Below, piece by piece: positions 8,314 through 17,075 of a stretch of DNA of 64,000 nucleotides. Numbering within the stretch: the first letter of the stretch is position 1; every line of letters starts with the position of its first letter. Both the position numbers and the translations under genes were made by a program. The stretch covers positions 122,957-186,956 of the forward strand of contig JAEZRV010000023.1 of NCBI GenBank assembly GCA_023444055.1, written 5' to 3'. Below the pieces are notes generated by a model that was not told where the DNA came from, searched no databases, and saw nothing but the letters and a program-made list of their open reading frames with translations. The DNA comes from Bacillota bacterium. GTDB taxonomy: Bacteria > Bacillota > Clostridia > Acetivibrionales > DSM-1351.

Positions 8314-8922
8314 ATGAATGAACAATATTATGAAAAACTACTAGCTATAAAAACTACAGGAGAGCAAAAAATCTTTAATGCTTCAATTCACTATCACAGA
8401 TATGAGCCAACCTCCTATGCTGCATTGGAGGCATTGACAAATAAATATGATTTTACAGAGAAGGACAGCATAGTTGACTTTGGCTGCGGAAAGGGAAGGC
8501 TCAACTTTTACATAAACTATTTTTTTAATTCTTTTGTGACAGGGATAGAGATGAATAATTTCTTCTATAAACAAGCTATTGAAAATAAGAAAAGTTACTT
8601 TCAGACAAATAAAGGCAAAAGAGATAATATTAATTTTTTAAACTGTTTAGCAGAAAGGTATACTATTAATCCGCCGGATAATAAATTTTACTTTTTTAAT
8701 CCTTTTTCTATGCAAATATTTGCAAAGGTGCTAAAAAATATTTTGGCTTCAATTGAGGTGAATGAAAGAGCCGTAGATATTATTCTTTATTACCCATCAA
8801 ATGACTATATTTATTTTTTGGATACAAACTCCAGTTTCGTACTTTTAGATGAGATAAAAGTGCCACATATGTATGATAATGACCCTCGCCATAAGTTTTT
8901 AGTGTATAGGGCAGGGTATTAA
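8314..8922 (+). CDS. Class I SAM-dependent methyltransferase
   Basis: The product is 202 residues. The S-adenosylmethionine-binding motif I is clear in 'DSIVDFGCGKGRL' (about residues 48-60), followed by an acidic residue ending the next strand (GIEM) as expected for ribose binding. 'FYFFNPFSMQIF' occupies the motif-IV position. The substrate cannot be told from the sequence. I prefer the ATG at 8314 because AAAGGTG lies 7 bases upstream; an in-frame GTG at 8305 overlaps that site. It is a single gene, divergent from the hydrogenase operon. Confidence 0.8.
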   Translation: MNEQYYEKLLAIKTTGEQKIFNASIHYHRYEPTSYAALEALTNKYDFTEKDSIVDFGCGKGRLNFYINYFFNSFVTGIEMNNFFYKQAIENKKSYFQTNKGKRDNINFLNCLAERYTINPPDNKFYFFNPFSMQIFAKVLKNILASIEVNERAVDIILYYPSNDYIYFLDTNSSFVLLDEIKVPHMYDNDPRHKFLVYRAGY

Positions 8923-9015
8923 CGATAATATATGACACCTTATCTGGCTTTTTGACACAAAATATTTCTTATTGATATATAGATTTTACCTATAACCTAT
9001 ATAATACAATCAAAA

Positions 9016-9771
9016 TCATGTATTTTTAGGTTCTAAATCTACTTTTGCCATAGGTATCGCGCATTCCATAGCAATCGTAAGTGCTAACAGAGGGTCAATT
9101 GCATCCTTACCAAATAATATTGCTTCTTGAAGAGCCAATCCATACATGATAGACCATTCATTAGGTTCAATGGAAAATCTCTCTACAACTGGAAGTAGCT
9201 TTGGCCATAACCTCCTAACAAAATTAATAGGAAGGTCTCCAGACTTATGTATTTCTGGAATTCTAGGTATACCATAGGTACTGCTACCTACTGTTTCCGA
9301 GACATGCTTTAAAATCTCCTGTACATCAATTGTTACCGTGATTCCCATATGCTGTACTGCTCCCGCCGCTAAAGACCAAATCGAATATTGATTTGATAAA
9401 AGAGGCTGATTAATCCTGTCTCCAAAATAGTATTTGCTACCATCCTTACAGTCAATAATCACAAATACCTGGTCCTCACTAAGTTCTTTTGTTTCAACTA
9501 ATTCTCTTCGCAAACCTGCTTGACAAGAATAACCAGCTAAAGAACCTAGTATGCATAAAAGAGTTTCAATATGTACACCCCTTGAATCCTTCAATGCATT
9601 TATTAGGCGTGCAAAAATTTCTTTTGAACCCATTTTAGCACCGATTAAAGGGTCTTCTTTACGCATTTCGTTCATTTGACGAAAAAAGGCCTCTTCCTTA
9701 TTGTCCTCATTATTGTTGTTTTTTTTGGACTTATTTGTTTCTGCTTCTTTATTGAAAAAAGGTATTTTCAT
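9016..9771 (-). CDS. Conserved protein of unknown function
   Basis: The product is 251 residues. I do not recognise the family. The N-terminus is 'MKIPFFNKEAETNKSKK' followed by a low-complexity Asn/Glu/Lys stretch, then a globular, mainly helical part with 'GSKEIFARLINALKDSRGVH' and 'ETLLCILGSLAGYSCQAGLR'. There are no membrane helices or signal peptide. The ATG at 9771 has an excellent GGGGGGAAG ribosome binding site; the upstream in-frame start at 9819 does not. It is a single gene convergent with the methyltransferase gene. The charged N-terminal linker resembles that of the TPR protein at 370-2361, but no homology is claimed. Confidence 0.6.
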   Translation of the reverse strand: MKIPFFNKEAETNKSKKNNNNEDNKEEAFFRQMNEMRKEDPLIGAKMGSKEIFARLINALKDSRGVHIETLLCILGSLAGYSCQAGLRRELVETKELSEDQVFVIIDCKDGSKYYFGDRINQPLLSNQYSIWSLAAGAVQHMGITVTIDVQEILKHVSETVGSSTYGIPRIPEIHKSGDLPINFVRRLWPKLLPVVERFSIEPNEWSIMYGLALQEAILFGKDAIDPLLALTIAMECAIPMAKVDLEPKNT

Positions 9772-9964
9772 TATGTACTTCCCCCCTGTACTTTCGGATA
9801 TTACTATTAAAATCGCCATCTAAAAGAGGCGTTTTACTCCCTCAGAAGCTTTTAAAATCAGATACTTCAATATTTTCAGATTTACTTTTATTACATATAA
9901 ACAACATCATACTATACTTTACTTCATATCTCAACCAATTGACAAAAAGGTGGTATATGAAAGA

Positions 9965-9997
9965 TCCAGAGCACTTAAACCTCAAGCACTCTGGATT
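9965..9997 (-). terminator. Terminator of the alcohol dehydrogenase gene
   Basis: ATCCAGAG and CTCTGGAT arms flank a loop that also pairs ACTT/AAG. On the minus strand TCTTTCAT follows. It lies about 80 bases past the dehydrogenase stop. The rest of the 9772-10074 gap is featureless. Confidence 0.55.
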
Positions 9998-10074
9998 TTA
10001 TTAATATAAAAACTTATTAATTCACTAACTATATATCCGCATTAATATTTTAATAACTCATCAAAAAACTCAAT

Positions 10075-11118
10075 CTACGGTTTTAAGACCACCTTAATTA
10101 CATTTTCGCTTCTGCTTTCAAATAGCTTTACAGCTTCTACAGCTTGATCCAAATCCATTCTATGAGTTATCAATGGTCTTAAATCAATGTGCCCGTTGAG
10201 TACAAGACTTATTAATCTCTTCATATACCCTACATAGGCAAGTCCCATATTTATATTTACATCCTTCATAAATATTTGGGATAAAGGCAATGTAATATCT
10301 GTTCCAGTAATACCAACAAGAGAAACATTCCCATTAATTTTGACACATTGTACGGCTTGCTGAATAGCAGTTTCTGAACCTGATGCATCTATCGCCACAT
10401 CAGCCCCCTTACCATTAGTCAGCTTCATAACAGTGGCTATGACATCATCTTTTTCTGAGCTCAAGATATGATCTGCTCCAAGACTTTTAGCCATGTCCAT
10501 TCTAAATTTATCACGTCTTCCAACTGCAATAACTTGGTACGGATTAAATAACTGTGCTGCTACAACAGCACACAATCCAACTGGTCCAGCTCCAAAAACA
10601 ACGACTGTATCGCCAGGATTTACTTTACCATGAGCTACAGCAGTATAACCAGTCGATAAAATGTCTGAAATAAAAATTACTTGATCGTCGGCAAGGGTAT
10701 CTGGAACATGTACAAGGCAAGTATCCGCAAAAGGAACTCTTATGTATTCAGAGTGAGTCCCTGATAAATTACCTAATTCCTTGCCACTACCATGTATTCC
10801 ACCATTTGTACAGTGTGAAATATTCCCGTTAATACAATTTTCACAATAGCCACAAAAGGGTGCAGGTGGCCCAATCACTCTATCCCCAGGTTTGAAACAC
10901 TTAACAGAGCTACCTACCTGTTCAATAATTCCAACATACTCGTGACCTAAAACATATCCTGGAGTTGTTGGAATCATACCATGTATTAAATGCAAATCAC
11001 TGCCACAGATAGTTGTAAGAGTGACTTTTACGATGACGTCAGTGTCATCTATTAAACATGGTTTTTCAACGTTTCTAAGTTCATACTGGTGTAGCTGAGA
11101 GAAATATAATCCTTTCAT
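10075..11118 (-). CDS. Zinc-dependent medium-chain alcohol dehydrogenase
   Basis: The product is 347 residues, normal for the family, and oxidises or reduces an alcohol/carbonyl pair with NAD(P). The N-terminal GroES-like half has the catalytic-zinc motif CGSDLH (about 38) and GHE. A structural-zinc loop C-x2-C-x2-C-x7-C follows (CGYCENCINGNISHC). The Rossmann half carries GAGPVGL and, at the end of the next strand, 'VGRRDKFRMDMA'. A Gly-Arg-Arg there could favour NADP, but this is uncertain. It resembles secondary-alcohol/sorbitol-type dehydrogenases; the substrate is not determinable. GTGAGGATG provides the ribosome binding site. It is a single gene. Confidence 0.85.
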   Translation of the reverse strand: MKGLYFSQLHQYELRNVEKPCLIDDTDVIVKVTLTTICGSDLHLIHGMIPTTPGYVLGHEYVGIIEQVGSSVKCFKPGDRVIGPPAPFCGYCENCINGNISHCTNGGIHGSGKELGNLSGTHSEYIRVPFADTCLVHVPDTLADDQVIFISDILSTGYTAVAHGKVNPGDTVVVFGAGPVGLCAVVAAQLFNPYQVIAVGRRDKFRMDMAKSLGADHILSSEKDDVIATVMKLTNGKGADVAIDASGSETAIQQAVQCVKINGNVSLVGITGTDITLPLSQIFMKDVNINMGLAYVGYMKRLISLVLNGHIDLRPLITHRMDLDQAVEAVKLFESRSENVIKVVLKP

Positions 11119-11376
11119 ACCATCTCACATCCTCACTTTTAAATTTTGTCAGAATAATCAATAGCAAAGAACTTTTTCATTTTTTTACTTTTTACGAGAA
11201 TATTAGTAGTATTCTACCACATAATCCTAAAGTTTTCAATGAATATTATATATATTATTCGATAGTTCTAGTACCTTTTATGTTCCACAAATTTAAATAT
11301 TTTAAAATTTTGTGTATAAATTCCATATATTATATTGATTTTTTAATTTAATTTCAAAACATAAAAAATAATCTCA

Positions 11377-11405
11377 TTTAAAAACATAACAACATTATGT
11401 ATAAT
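11377..11405 (+). promoter_or_regulatory. Putative sigma-A promoter of the kinase-flotillin cluster
   Basis: TTTAAA, a 17-base spacer and TATAAT lie 25 bases before the sensor kinase start. The -10 is perfect and the -35 is weak. The rest of 11119-11376 is AT-rich with no further signal seen. Confidence 0.4.
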
Positions 11406-11430
11406 AACTATAAACTAGAATTTTGAAAGC

Positions 11431-12294
11431 GTGAGGCAAATGAAAACAAAGCTAGTAATTAACAAAGCAATTTTAGCTGTAATTATACTGAATATTGCCC
11501 AAATAGGCATCATTACAGGAATTATAATATTTCAATTTTTTGAGGATATTACCTTTTTTGTTACCTTTAATAAGCAAACCATTGCATTCATTTCAATTAT
11601 TTTAATATCATTTCTTAATACGTTTATAAACATAAAAGATATCCATCAGCTAGGTCTGATTAGTTCGAGAAATGATACGCTTCAGCAAACCTTATCTCAG
11701 CTCGAAGAACTTAATAATACTCTTAGGGCTCAAAGACACGATTTTATGAATCACTTACAAGTAGTCTATGGTCTTATAGAGCTTGAAGAGTTTACTGATA
11801 CAAAGGAATATATAGAAAAAGTTTATAAGGATATACAGAGTGTAAGCCGCATAATGCGTACATCAAGCCCTGCGCTTAATGCACTTTTACAAGCCAAAGT
11901 TCTTGCCAGTGAAAAAAGAGGCATTGAACCAAGACTGAACATAACTTCTCAGTTCAACCAAATTAAATTACCCTCTTGGGAGTTTTGCAAGATATTAGGC
12001 AACATTATTGATAATGCAATTTTTGCACTTGAAGAGATTTCAGAAGATAAATATATACAAATTGATTTGTATGAAGATATTAAAACCTACTACTTTAGCA
12101 TAAAAAATAGTGGCTCCCAAATTCCCAAAGATATTATAGGCAAAGTATTTGAAGCAGGCTTTACAACTAAAGGTAATAAAGGTGAAGGTATGGGTCTTGC
12201 TATTACAAAAGAGACATTGCAAAAGTATGGAGGAAGTATAAATGTATTTAGTGATAATGGTGAAACCACATTTGAAGGTAAGATACCCAAATGA
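11431..12294 (+). CDS. Membrane sensor histidine kinase, Spo0B/CitA-like type
   Basis: The product is about 285 residues. Two membrane helices (about 10-30 and 45-62) lie close together, leaving almost no external sensor domain, so the input is probably membrane state or a partner protein. A coiled coil leads to 'AQRHDFMNHLQVVYGL', the His-Asp-x-x-Asn-His box of the Spo0B-type kinases. The ATPase domain shows an N-box 'NIIDNAIFAL' and a G-box 'GEGMGLAITKETLQKYGG'. The start is either GTG 11431 or ATG 11440; neither has an ideal ribosome binding site. The matching LytTR regulator lies 2.2 kb downstream, after nfeD and floA on the same strand. This separation is unusual. Confidence 0.82.
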   Translation: MRQMKTKLVINKAILAVIILNIAQIGIITGIIIFQFFEDITFFVTFNKQTIAFISIILISFLNTFINIKDIHQLGLISSRNDTLQQTLSQLEELNNTLRAQRHDFMNHLQVVYGLIELEEFTDTKEYIEKVYKDIQSVSRIMRTSSPALNALLQAKVLASEKRGIEPRLNITSQFNQIKLPSWEFCKILGNIIDNAIFALEEISEDKYIQIDLYEDIKTYYFSIKNSGSQIPKDIIGKVFEAGFTTKGNKGEGMGLAITKETLQKYGGSINVFSDNGETTFEGKIPK

Positions 12295-12479
12295 ATTTTA
12301 AGCACATTGAAACGACATTATAAACTAGGTAATGTATTTTACAGCAGTTTTTTATTCTTTTAAAAATTAATACAAGTATAATTTACTATAGAAGGTTTAA
12401 AAAATATATAAAGCTTCTGATTATATTAAACCAACGTAACTATGTTAAGAATTTATTATACTAGGGGGAGGAAACATAT

Positions 12480-12980
12480 GTGGATATATTTAACTTCATT
12501 ACACAAATCGACCTAATACAGGGAATGATTTTAATTATTGGGGTTATTCTTGTAATAGTAGAAATGTTCCATCCTGGGTTCGGTGCTCCAGGAATCACTG
12601 GTACAATCCTTATTATTATTGGAATAGCATTTATTACCGAAACTATTCAACAGGCATTGATTTTAATAATCCTTACATTAGCTATTTTAGGTATAGCATT
12701 AAGTATTATACTTCACTCGGCTGCTAAAGGTAAGCTATCAAAATCCCCAATTATTTTAAAACACTCTCAGCAAAAAGAAACAGGATATATTGGGATAAAT
12801 GACTTGGAATTTTTTCTCGGTAAGGAAGGTATTAGCACTACTGTATTAAGACCTTCAGGTGTAGCTGATTTTGATGGAGTAAAAATTGATGTTGTCTCAG
12901 AAGGAGCATTTATTCCTCAAGACAAAAAAGTTAAGGTGATTAAAGTAGTTGGTAGAAGCATAATAGTAAGAGAGTTATAA
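12480..12980 (+). CDS. NfeD-family membrane protein
   Basis: The product is 166 residues. The N-terminal half has three or four hydrophobic helices (about 12-90), including 'VEMFHPGFGAPGITGTILI', typical of short NfeD proteins. The C-terminal half (about 105-166) is an OB-fold of NfeD type ending in 'VVGRSIIVREL'. It lacks the N-terminal ClpP-like protease of long NfeD forms. NfeD proteins associate with flotillins, and floA follows 32 bases on, as in the Bacillus subtilis yqeZ-floA arrangement. The start is GTG at 12480, behind GGGGGAGG. Confidence 0.85.
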   Translation: MDIFNFITQIDLIQGMILIIGVILVIVEMFHPGFGAPGITGTILIIIGIAFITETIQQALILIILTLAILGIALSIILHSAAKGKLSKSPIILKHSQQKETGYIGINDLEFFLGKEGISTTVLRPSGVADFDGVKIDVVSEGAFIPQDKKVKVIKVVGRSIIVREL

Positions 12981-13012
12981 AAAACAATTAAACTTTAAAG
13001 GAGAAAATCATT

Positions 13013-14008
13013 ATGGATTTAGTAGGTTTTGTTATTATTATAAGTGCAATAGCATTATTTTTTGCTTTGTTTTTTAGTTTTGTTCCCGTTGGTTTATGGG
13101 TATCCGCTTTGGCTGCAAATGTAAAGGTAAGTATTTTTAATCTTATAGGTATGAGATTAAGAAGAGTAAAGCCAGATAGAATAGTAATTCCACTAATAAA
13201 AGCAATAAAGGGTGGAATGAATCTAAATGTTAATCAACTTGAGGCTCATTACCTAGCAGGAGGAAATGTTGATGTAGTAGTAGATGCTCTTATAGCAGCA
13301 CATAGAGCTAATATGAATTTACCCTTTGAAAGAGCAGCTGCAATAGATTTAGCAGGTCGTAATGTATTAGAAGCTGTTAAAATGAGCGTAAACCCTAAAG
13401 TTATTGAGACACCAAATGTATCTGCAGTTGCAAAAGATGGTATTGAGCTTCTCGCAAAAGCCAGAGTAACTGTTAGAGCGAATCTTGATAGACTTATCGG
13501 TGGTGCAGGTGAAACCACAGTACTTGCTAGGGTTGGTGAAGGTATTGTAACAACTGTCGGAAGCGCATTTTCACATAAAGAAGTGCTTGAAAATCCAGAC
13601 AAAATATCTCAGACAGTTTTATCCAAGGGTCTTGATGCAGGAACTGCTTTCGAAATCCTTTCAATTGATATAGCAGACGTAGATGTTGGCAGAAATATTG
13701 GTGCTCAGCTTCAAACCCTTCAAGCTGAAGCTGATAAAAACATAGCACAAGCAAAAGCAGAAGAAAGAAGGGCTATGGCCGTTGCTAAAGAGCAAGAAAT
13801 GAAAGCTTCCGTTCAAGAGATGCGAGCAAAAGTTGTTGAGGCTGAGGCTCTTGTACCTGAAGCTATGGCACACGCATTACGCGAAGGAAAAATAGGTGTG
13901 ATGGATTACTATAATTTGCAAAATATTATGGCTGATACCCAAATGAGAGATACAATTTCAAAAGCAGGTAAACCTGATGTTCCAGAAAGTGTTGATAAAA
14001 AATCATAG
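13013..14008 (+). CDS. floA: Flotillin-like protein FloA
   Basis: The product is 331 residues, the usual FloA length. One N-terminal membrane hairpin (about 5-35) is followed by an SPFH/band-7 domain ('FNLIGMRLRRVKPDRIVIPL', 'VEVIETPNVSAVAKDGIEL'-like region, 'RANLDRLIGGAGETTVLARV') and a coiled coil rich in Ala/Glu ('AEADKNIAQAKAEERRAMAV'). Flotillins organise membrane microdomains and scaffold signalling proteins. Its place between nfeD and the regulator gene suggests the flanking two-component pair works with or senses these domains. AAAGGAG precedes the ATG. Confidence 0.93.
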   Translation: MDLVGFVIIISAIALFFALFFSFVPVGLWVSALAANVKVSIFNLIGMRLRRVKPDRIVIPLIKAIKGGMNLNVNQLEAHYLAGGNVDVVVDALIAAHRANMNLPFERAAAIDLAGRNVLEAVKMSVNPKVIETPNVSAVAKDGIELLAKARVTVRANLDRLIGGAGETTVLARVGEGIVTTVGSAFSHKEVLENPDKISQTVLSKGLDAGTAFEILSIDIADVDVGRNIGAQLQTLQAEADKNIAQAKAEERRAMAVAKEQEMKASVQEMRAKVVEAEALVPEAMAHALREGKIGVMDYYNLQNIMADTQMRDTISKAGKPDVPESVDKKS

Positions 14009-14053
14009 AAACATATTCATGGCGTTGCATCATTATAAAGGAGTACAATTATT

Positions 14054-14506
14054 ATGGGAACCACATATAGTATGGAAATAATTAAGGACATATCTAAGAA
14101 AATGCTTAAGAAAATAGACATAGCAAGTAATACAAGTTATGCTAAATCAGCACAGTTTAGCAGTCCAACATCACCTGTGCAAAAAGATAATTTGTCTACT
14201 TCAGAAACTAAAGCGGTCGATACCAATGCATCTCCTATAGGTATGTCAGAACAAGCAAAGTCAACCAGCAACCAAAATTCAACTAATAATTCTGGTTTAA
14301 CTAGCACCACGAACCCAACTTGCGCCACGAACTCAACCAACAGCCAAAACATAACTAACAATTCAAATTCTACTGATGATGCATTAAGTATGGCTATTAA
14401 TTTTAATAGTAACAGTCTTGTACAAGGCTTTATTATGTCAGAAATACTTGGAAGTCCCAAAGCAAAAAAATGGAGAGGTAATACTTTATGGAACTCAAGG
14501 TTCTAA
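14054..14506 (+). CDS. Small Ser/Thr/Asn-rich protein of the flotillin cluster
   Basis: The product is 150 residues of unknown function. Residues about 30-115 are low-complexity Ser/Thr/Asn, probably disordered. Conserved-looking ends flank it: an N-terminal amphipathic helix ('MEIIKDISKKMLKKIDI') and a C-terminal hydrophobic segment ('NSLVQGFIMSEILGSPKAK') that could insert in or dock at the membrane. AAAGGAG stands before the ATG. It starts 45 bases after floA and its end overlaps the response-regulator start by 19 bases, so the two are probably co-translated. No signal peptide. Confidence 0.6.
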   Translation: MGTTYSMEIIKDISKKMLKKIDIASNTSYAKSAQFSSPTSPVQKDNLSTSETKAVDTNASPIGMSEQAKSTSNQNSTNNSGLTSTTNPTCATNSTNSQNITNNSNSTDDALSMAINFNSNSLVQGFIMSEILGSPKAKKWRGNTLWNSRF

Positions 14507-15231
14507 TTATTGATGATGATGAAGGAATGAGACTGGTTTTAAAAAAGATTATCACTAAAGCAGAAGGGTTTACATTGGTTGGTGAGGCTGAAAATGGAGA
14601 AGCTGGCTTAAGCCTCGTTGAAACCCTATCCCCCCATATTGTTTTCTTGGATGTAGAAATGCCTGGTATGGATGGGGTTATGTGCGCCAAAAGAATTATT
14701 GACATTGCTCCAAAAACCTTTATAATTTTTGCCACTGCACATGAACAATATATGTCGGAAGCATTTGAAGTTTATGCATCAGATTATTTAATTAAGCCTT
14801 TTAAAATTGATAGGGTAATCTCAACTTTAGGGAGAATTAAGGAAATATTTACAAATAAGGATACAACTTCACCAAAACTGAGCCTCTTCAATAATGACAG
14901 TATTTCTAAACTTGTTATAAAGAGCAAAGAAGGCACGAGCTTTATTGATTGTAAAGATATTATTTTTATAGAACGTGAAAAACGCAACACACTTATTCAC
15001 ACTGTAGATGAAACATTAACTTCTTCTGAAAGTTTAAGTGAAATTGAAGAGCGTTTAGACAAAACAACATTTTTCAGAAGCCATAAATCATACATAATTA
15101 ACATTTCAATGATTTATAGAATTCATCCTTACGGCCGCTGGACATATATAGTTAAGCTTAAGAATACCGACAAAGATGCACTTCTAACACATGAAAAATA
15201 TGAATATTTAGAAAAATTGTTTGGAATCTAA
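14488..15231 (+). CDS. LytTR-family response regulator
   Basis: The product is 247 residues. The receiver domain (about 1-120) has the acidic pair IDDD near the N-terminus, the phosphorylatable Asp in 'HIVFLDVEMPGMDG', a Thr in 'FATAHEQY' and a Lys in 'YLIKPF'. The C-terminal LytTR DNA-binding domain (about 145-245) shows 'KDIIFIEREKRNTLIHT' and 'FFRSHKSYIINI'. It is most likely the partner of the Spo0B-type kinase at 11431. Such pairs commonly act on cell-envelope genes. The ribosome binding site GGAGAGG sits inside the preceding gene. Confidence 0.88.
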   Translation: MELKVLIIDDDEGMRLVLKKIITKAEGFTLVGEAENGEAGLSLVETLSPHIVFLDVEMPGMDGVMCAKRIIDIAPKTFIIFATAHEQYMSEAFEVYASDYLIKPFKIDRVISTLGRIKEIFTNKDTTSPKLSLFNNDSISKLVIKSKEGTSFIDCKDIIFIEREKRNTLIHTVDETLTSSESLSEIEERLDKTTFFRSHKSYIINISMIYRIHPYGRWTYIVKLKNTDKDALLTHEKYEYLEKLFGI

Positions 15232-15267
15232 CTCAATTAGCTCTATTTTTATATATCTTGCTGTTAT

Positions 15268-15342
15268 ATTGATATGCTCCCCTTGCAATAATCAGTTTTT
15301 ATTATTTAAACTGCCTAACGCAAAGGGAGATATCAATTTTTT
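15268..15342. terminator. Large two-tier bidirectional terminator
   Basis: The outer arms ATTGATATGCTCCC and GGGAGATATCAAT (one mismatch) extend to TTGC/GCAA. Inside, CAGTTT pairs with AAACTG. A run of six T follows on the plus strand. It separates the regulator gene from the convergent fabH-like gene and could serve both. Confidence 0.7.
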
Positions 15343-15384
15343 ATGGCAAGCTTTTTATTTTTAATTCATTACTTGAAAATACAT

Positions 15385-16395
15385 TTATCTTCCCCACTTC
15401 AAAATTGCTGCTATATGGTTTTCACCTGCTCCTGATGATGTAATAAGCAGATTACTTCCATCCTTTAACATGCCTTTGTTTACAGCTTCAAAAAGGTTAA
15501 CTGGAATTGTTGCAGAAGCAATATTTCCATACTTACTAAATGTTTGCAAGGAATTTTCTGGCTTTACGCCAATAGCATCCCTCCATGTAGCATGAGCCCA
15601 ATGGCATGGTTGATGAGATAAGAATAAATCTATATCATCTCCTCTCAATTGGGATTTTTCCAACACTCTGTCCAATGCATATTTCATGTGCTCAACAGAA
15701 CCTCTTCCTATTTCTCTTGTTACTTCCTTGTCAAAAGTTAACAAAGGTTTTTCGAGGGATGCCATAAAATGTCTGCGCTCATATGCTTCTGGTTGTCTTA
15801 ATTGCAACGTAAATCCCTTATGGTACTCACCATGAGAATTACAGAAAGATGCTATGTACCCCTTACCTTCTGATACAGGGCCTAAAACTGCTGCTCCTGC
15901 TGCATCCCCTAGATAGACGCACTGATAGTCACAGAAATCTATCATATGCGAACAAAATGCAGAGGTTATGATTAGTATTTTCTTAAACTCACCTGTTGCG
16001 ATTAAGTTCGAAGCTGTAACTACCATTGTTACAAAGCTTGAACAACAGGTATCTACTGTCCATGCTCCAGCATTTTTTAAACCCAGCTTGTACTGTACTT
16101 TACATGCATTACCAGGGAGAATTTCGTCTGGTATCATTGACTGAACCATTACTAAATCTATTTCATCTGCTGTTACTCCTGCGACTTCCATTGCACGTCT
16201 TCCTGCCTCAGCTTCTGCTTCTGACGGAAGCATTCCCTCTGGAAAAACTCTTCTTTCTTCAATGTTTTCAAATGGATCTTTACCTTCTTTAAGCTTTGTA
16301 AATTTGATGTCCTTCCAAAAATCATTTTTCCTAACTTCTTCCGGTATAAACGATGCTACTCCTAGTATTCCTGCTGAGATTAATGCCTTATTCAT
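15385..16395 (-). CDS. 3-oxoacyl-ACP synthase III (FabH-like ketosynthase)
   Basis: The product is 336 residues, the FabH length. The thiolase-fold active site is complete: a catalytic Cys in 'TVDTCCSSFVTMV', a His in 'SHQPCHWAH' and an Asn in 'YGNIASATIP'; the C-terminal 'SSGAGENHIAAILKWG' is family-typical. Such enzymes condense an acyl thioester with malonyl-ACP. It stands alone, with no fab, hydrocarbon or polyketide neighbours. The second Cys after the catalytic one and 'HQPCHW' in place of HQAN suggest a specialised relative rather than the housekeeping FabH. TAGGAGGTC precedes the ATG. Confidence 0.82.
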   Translation of the reverse strand: MNKALISAGILGVASFIPEEVRKNDFWKDIKFTKLKEGKDPFENIEERRVFPEGMLPSEAEAEAGRRAMEVAGVTADEIDLVMVQSMIPDEILPGNACKVQYKLGLKNAGAWTVDTCCSSFVTMVVTASNLIATGEFKKILIITSAFCSHMIDFCDYQCVYLGDAAGAAVLGPVSEGKGYIASFCNSHGEYHKGFTLQLRQPEAYERRHFMASLEKPLLTFDKEVTREIGRGSVEHMKYALDRVLEKSQLRGDDIDLFLSHQPCHWAHATWRDAIGVKPENSLQTFSKYGNIASATIPVNLFEAVNKGMLKDGSNLLITSSGAGENHIAAILKWGR

Positions 16396-16933
16396 GTTGA
16401 CCTCCTAAATAACTAGAATTTTGAAAACCTCTTATTATTACAAGACATATTACATCTTACATTTGTTGCAATATTTATTTTTTTTGTATATTTTGTAATA
16501 ATAATATATTAAATTATAACTTGTATCTTCTTGAATTTTTGTAGATTATTGATAATTTTTTGATAGTCAAATGGAACTATTAATATAGAACTATAGAATT
16601 AATATACATAAAAAACTGATGCAATTTGTATATTAATCTCCTTTTGTATCAAAGAAAGGATATCTTCTGCTGGAATTAATTACTTTTTTACCCACCAAGG
16701 GTATTTTGTGGATAATAAACTCACAAAAAAAACTTGTTACTTTTTCAATATTTTTAATTTTATCACATTAAATTGCAAGTCTATAGTCCTATTTGCATAA
16801 GACTTTGGTACAAAGACGCTAAATAAATAGTCAAACTTTGTATTTTTTTGTATTGCTAACAAATTAATTGCATGATTGTTTTATTTTATAATTACATAAA
16901 ATAGTAAAAAAACTAGTTAATTATTTCGTGTAT
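16396..16933. other. Long AT-rich gap upstream of the FabH-like gene
   Basis: No gene, RNA or clear repeat is seen. The region is rich in A/T runs and must contain the promoter of the FabH-like gene on the minus strand; no convincing hexamer pair was identified. Confidence 0.3.
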
Positions 16934-16976
16934 ACAAAAAAGCCTAAATAAACTACATCATAGCTTATTTGGCTTC
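16934..16976 (-). terminator. Terminator of the GH115 gene
   Basis: On the minus strand AAGCCAAATAA pairs with TTATTTAGGCTT across a short loop, followed by TTTTTTG. It lies 100 bases past the GH115 stop. Confidence 0.65.
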
Positions 16977-17075
16977 TAAATTTCTTGTATATAAACATAT
17001 ACAAAATTTTCATTTATACTAGAATTTTTATATAAACTTATTAGCTTCTTATATAAAACTTATTAACCTTCCCAA

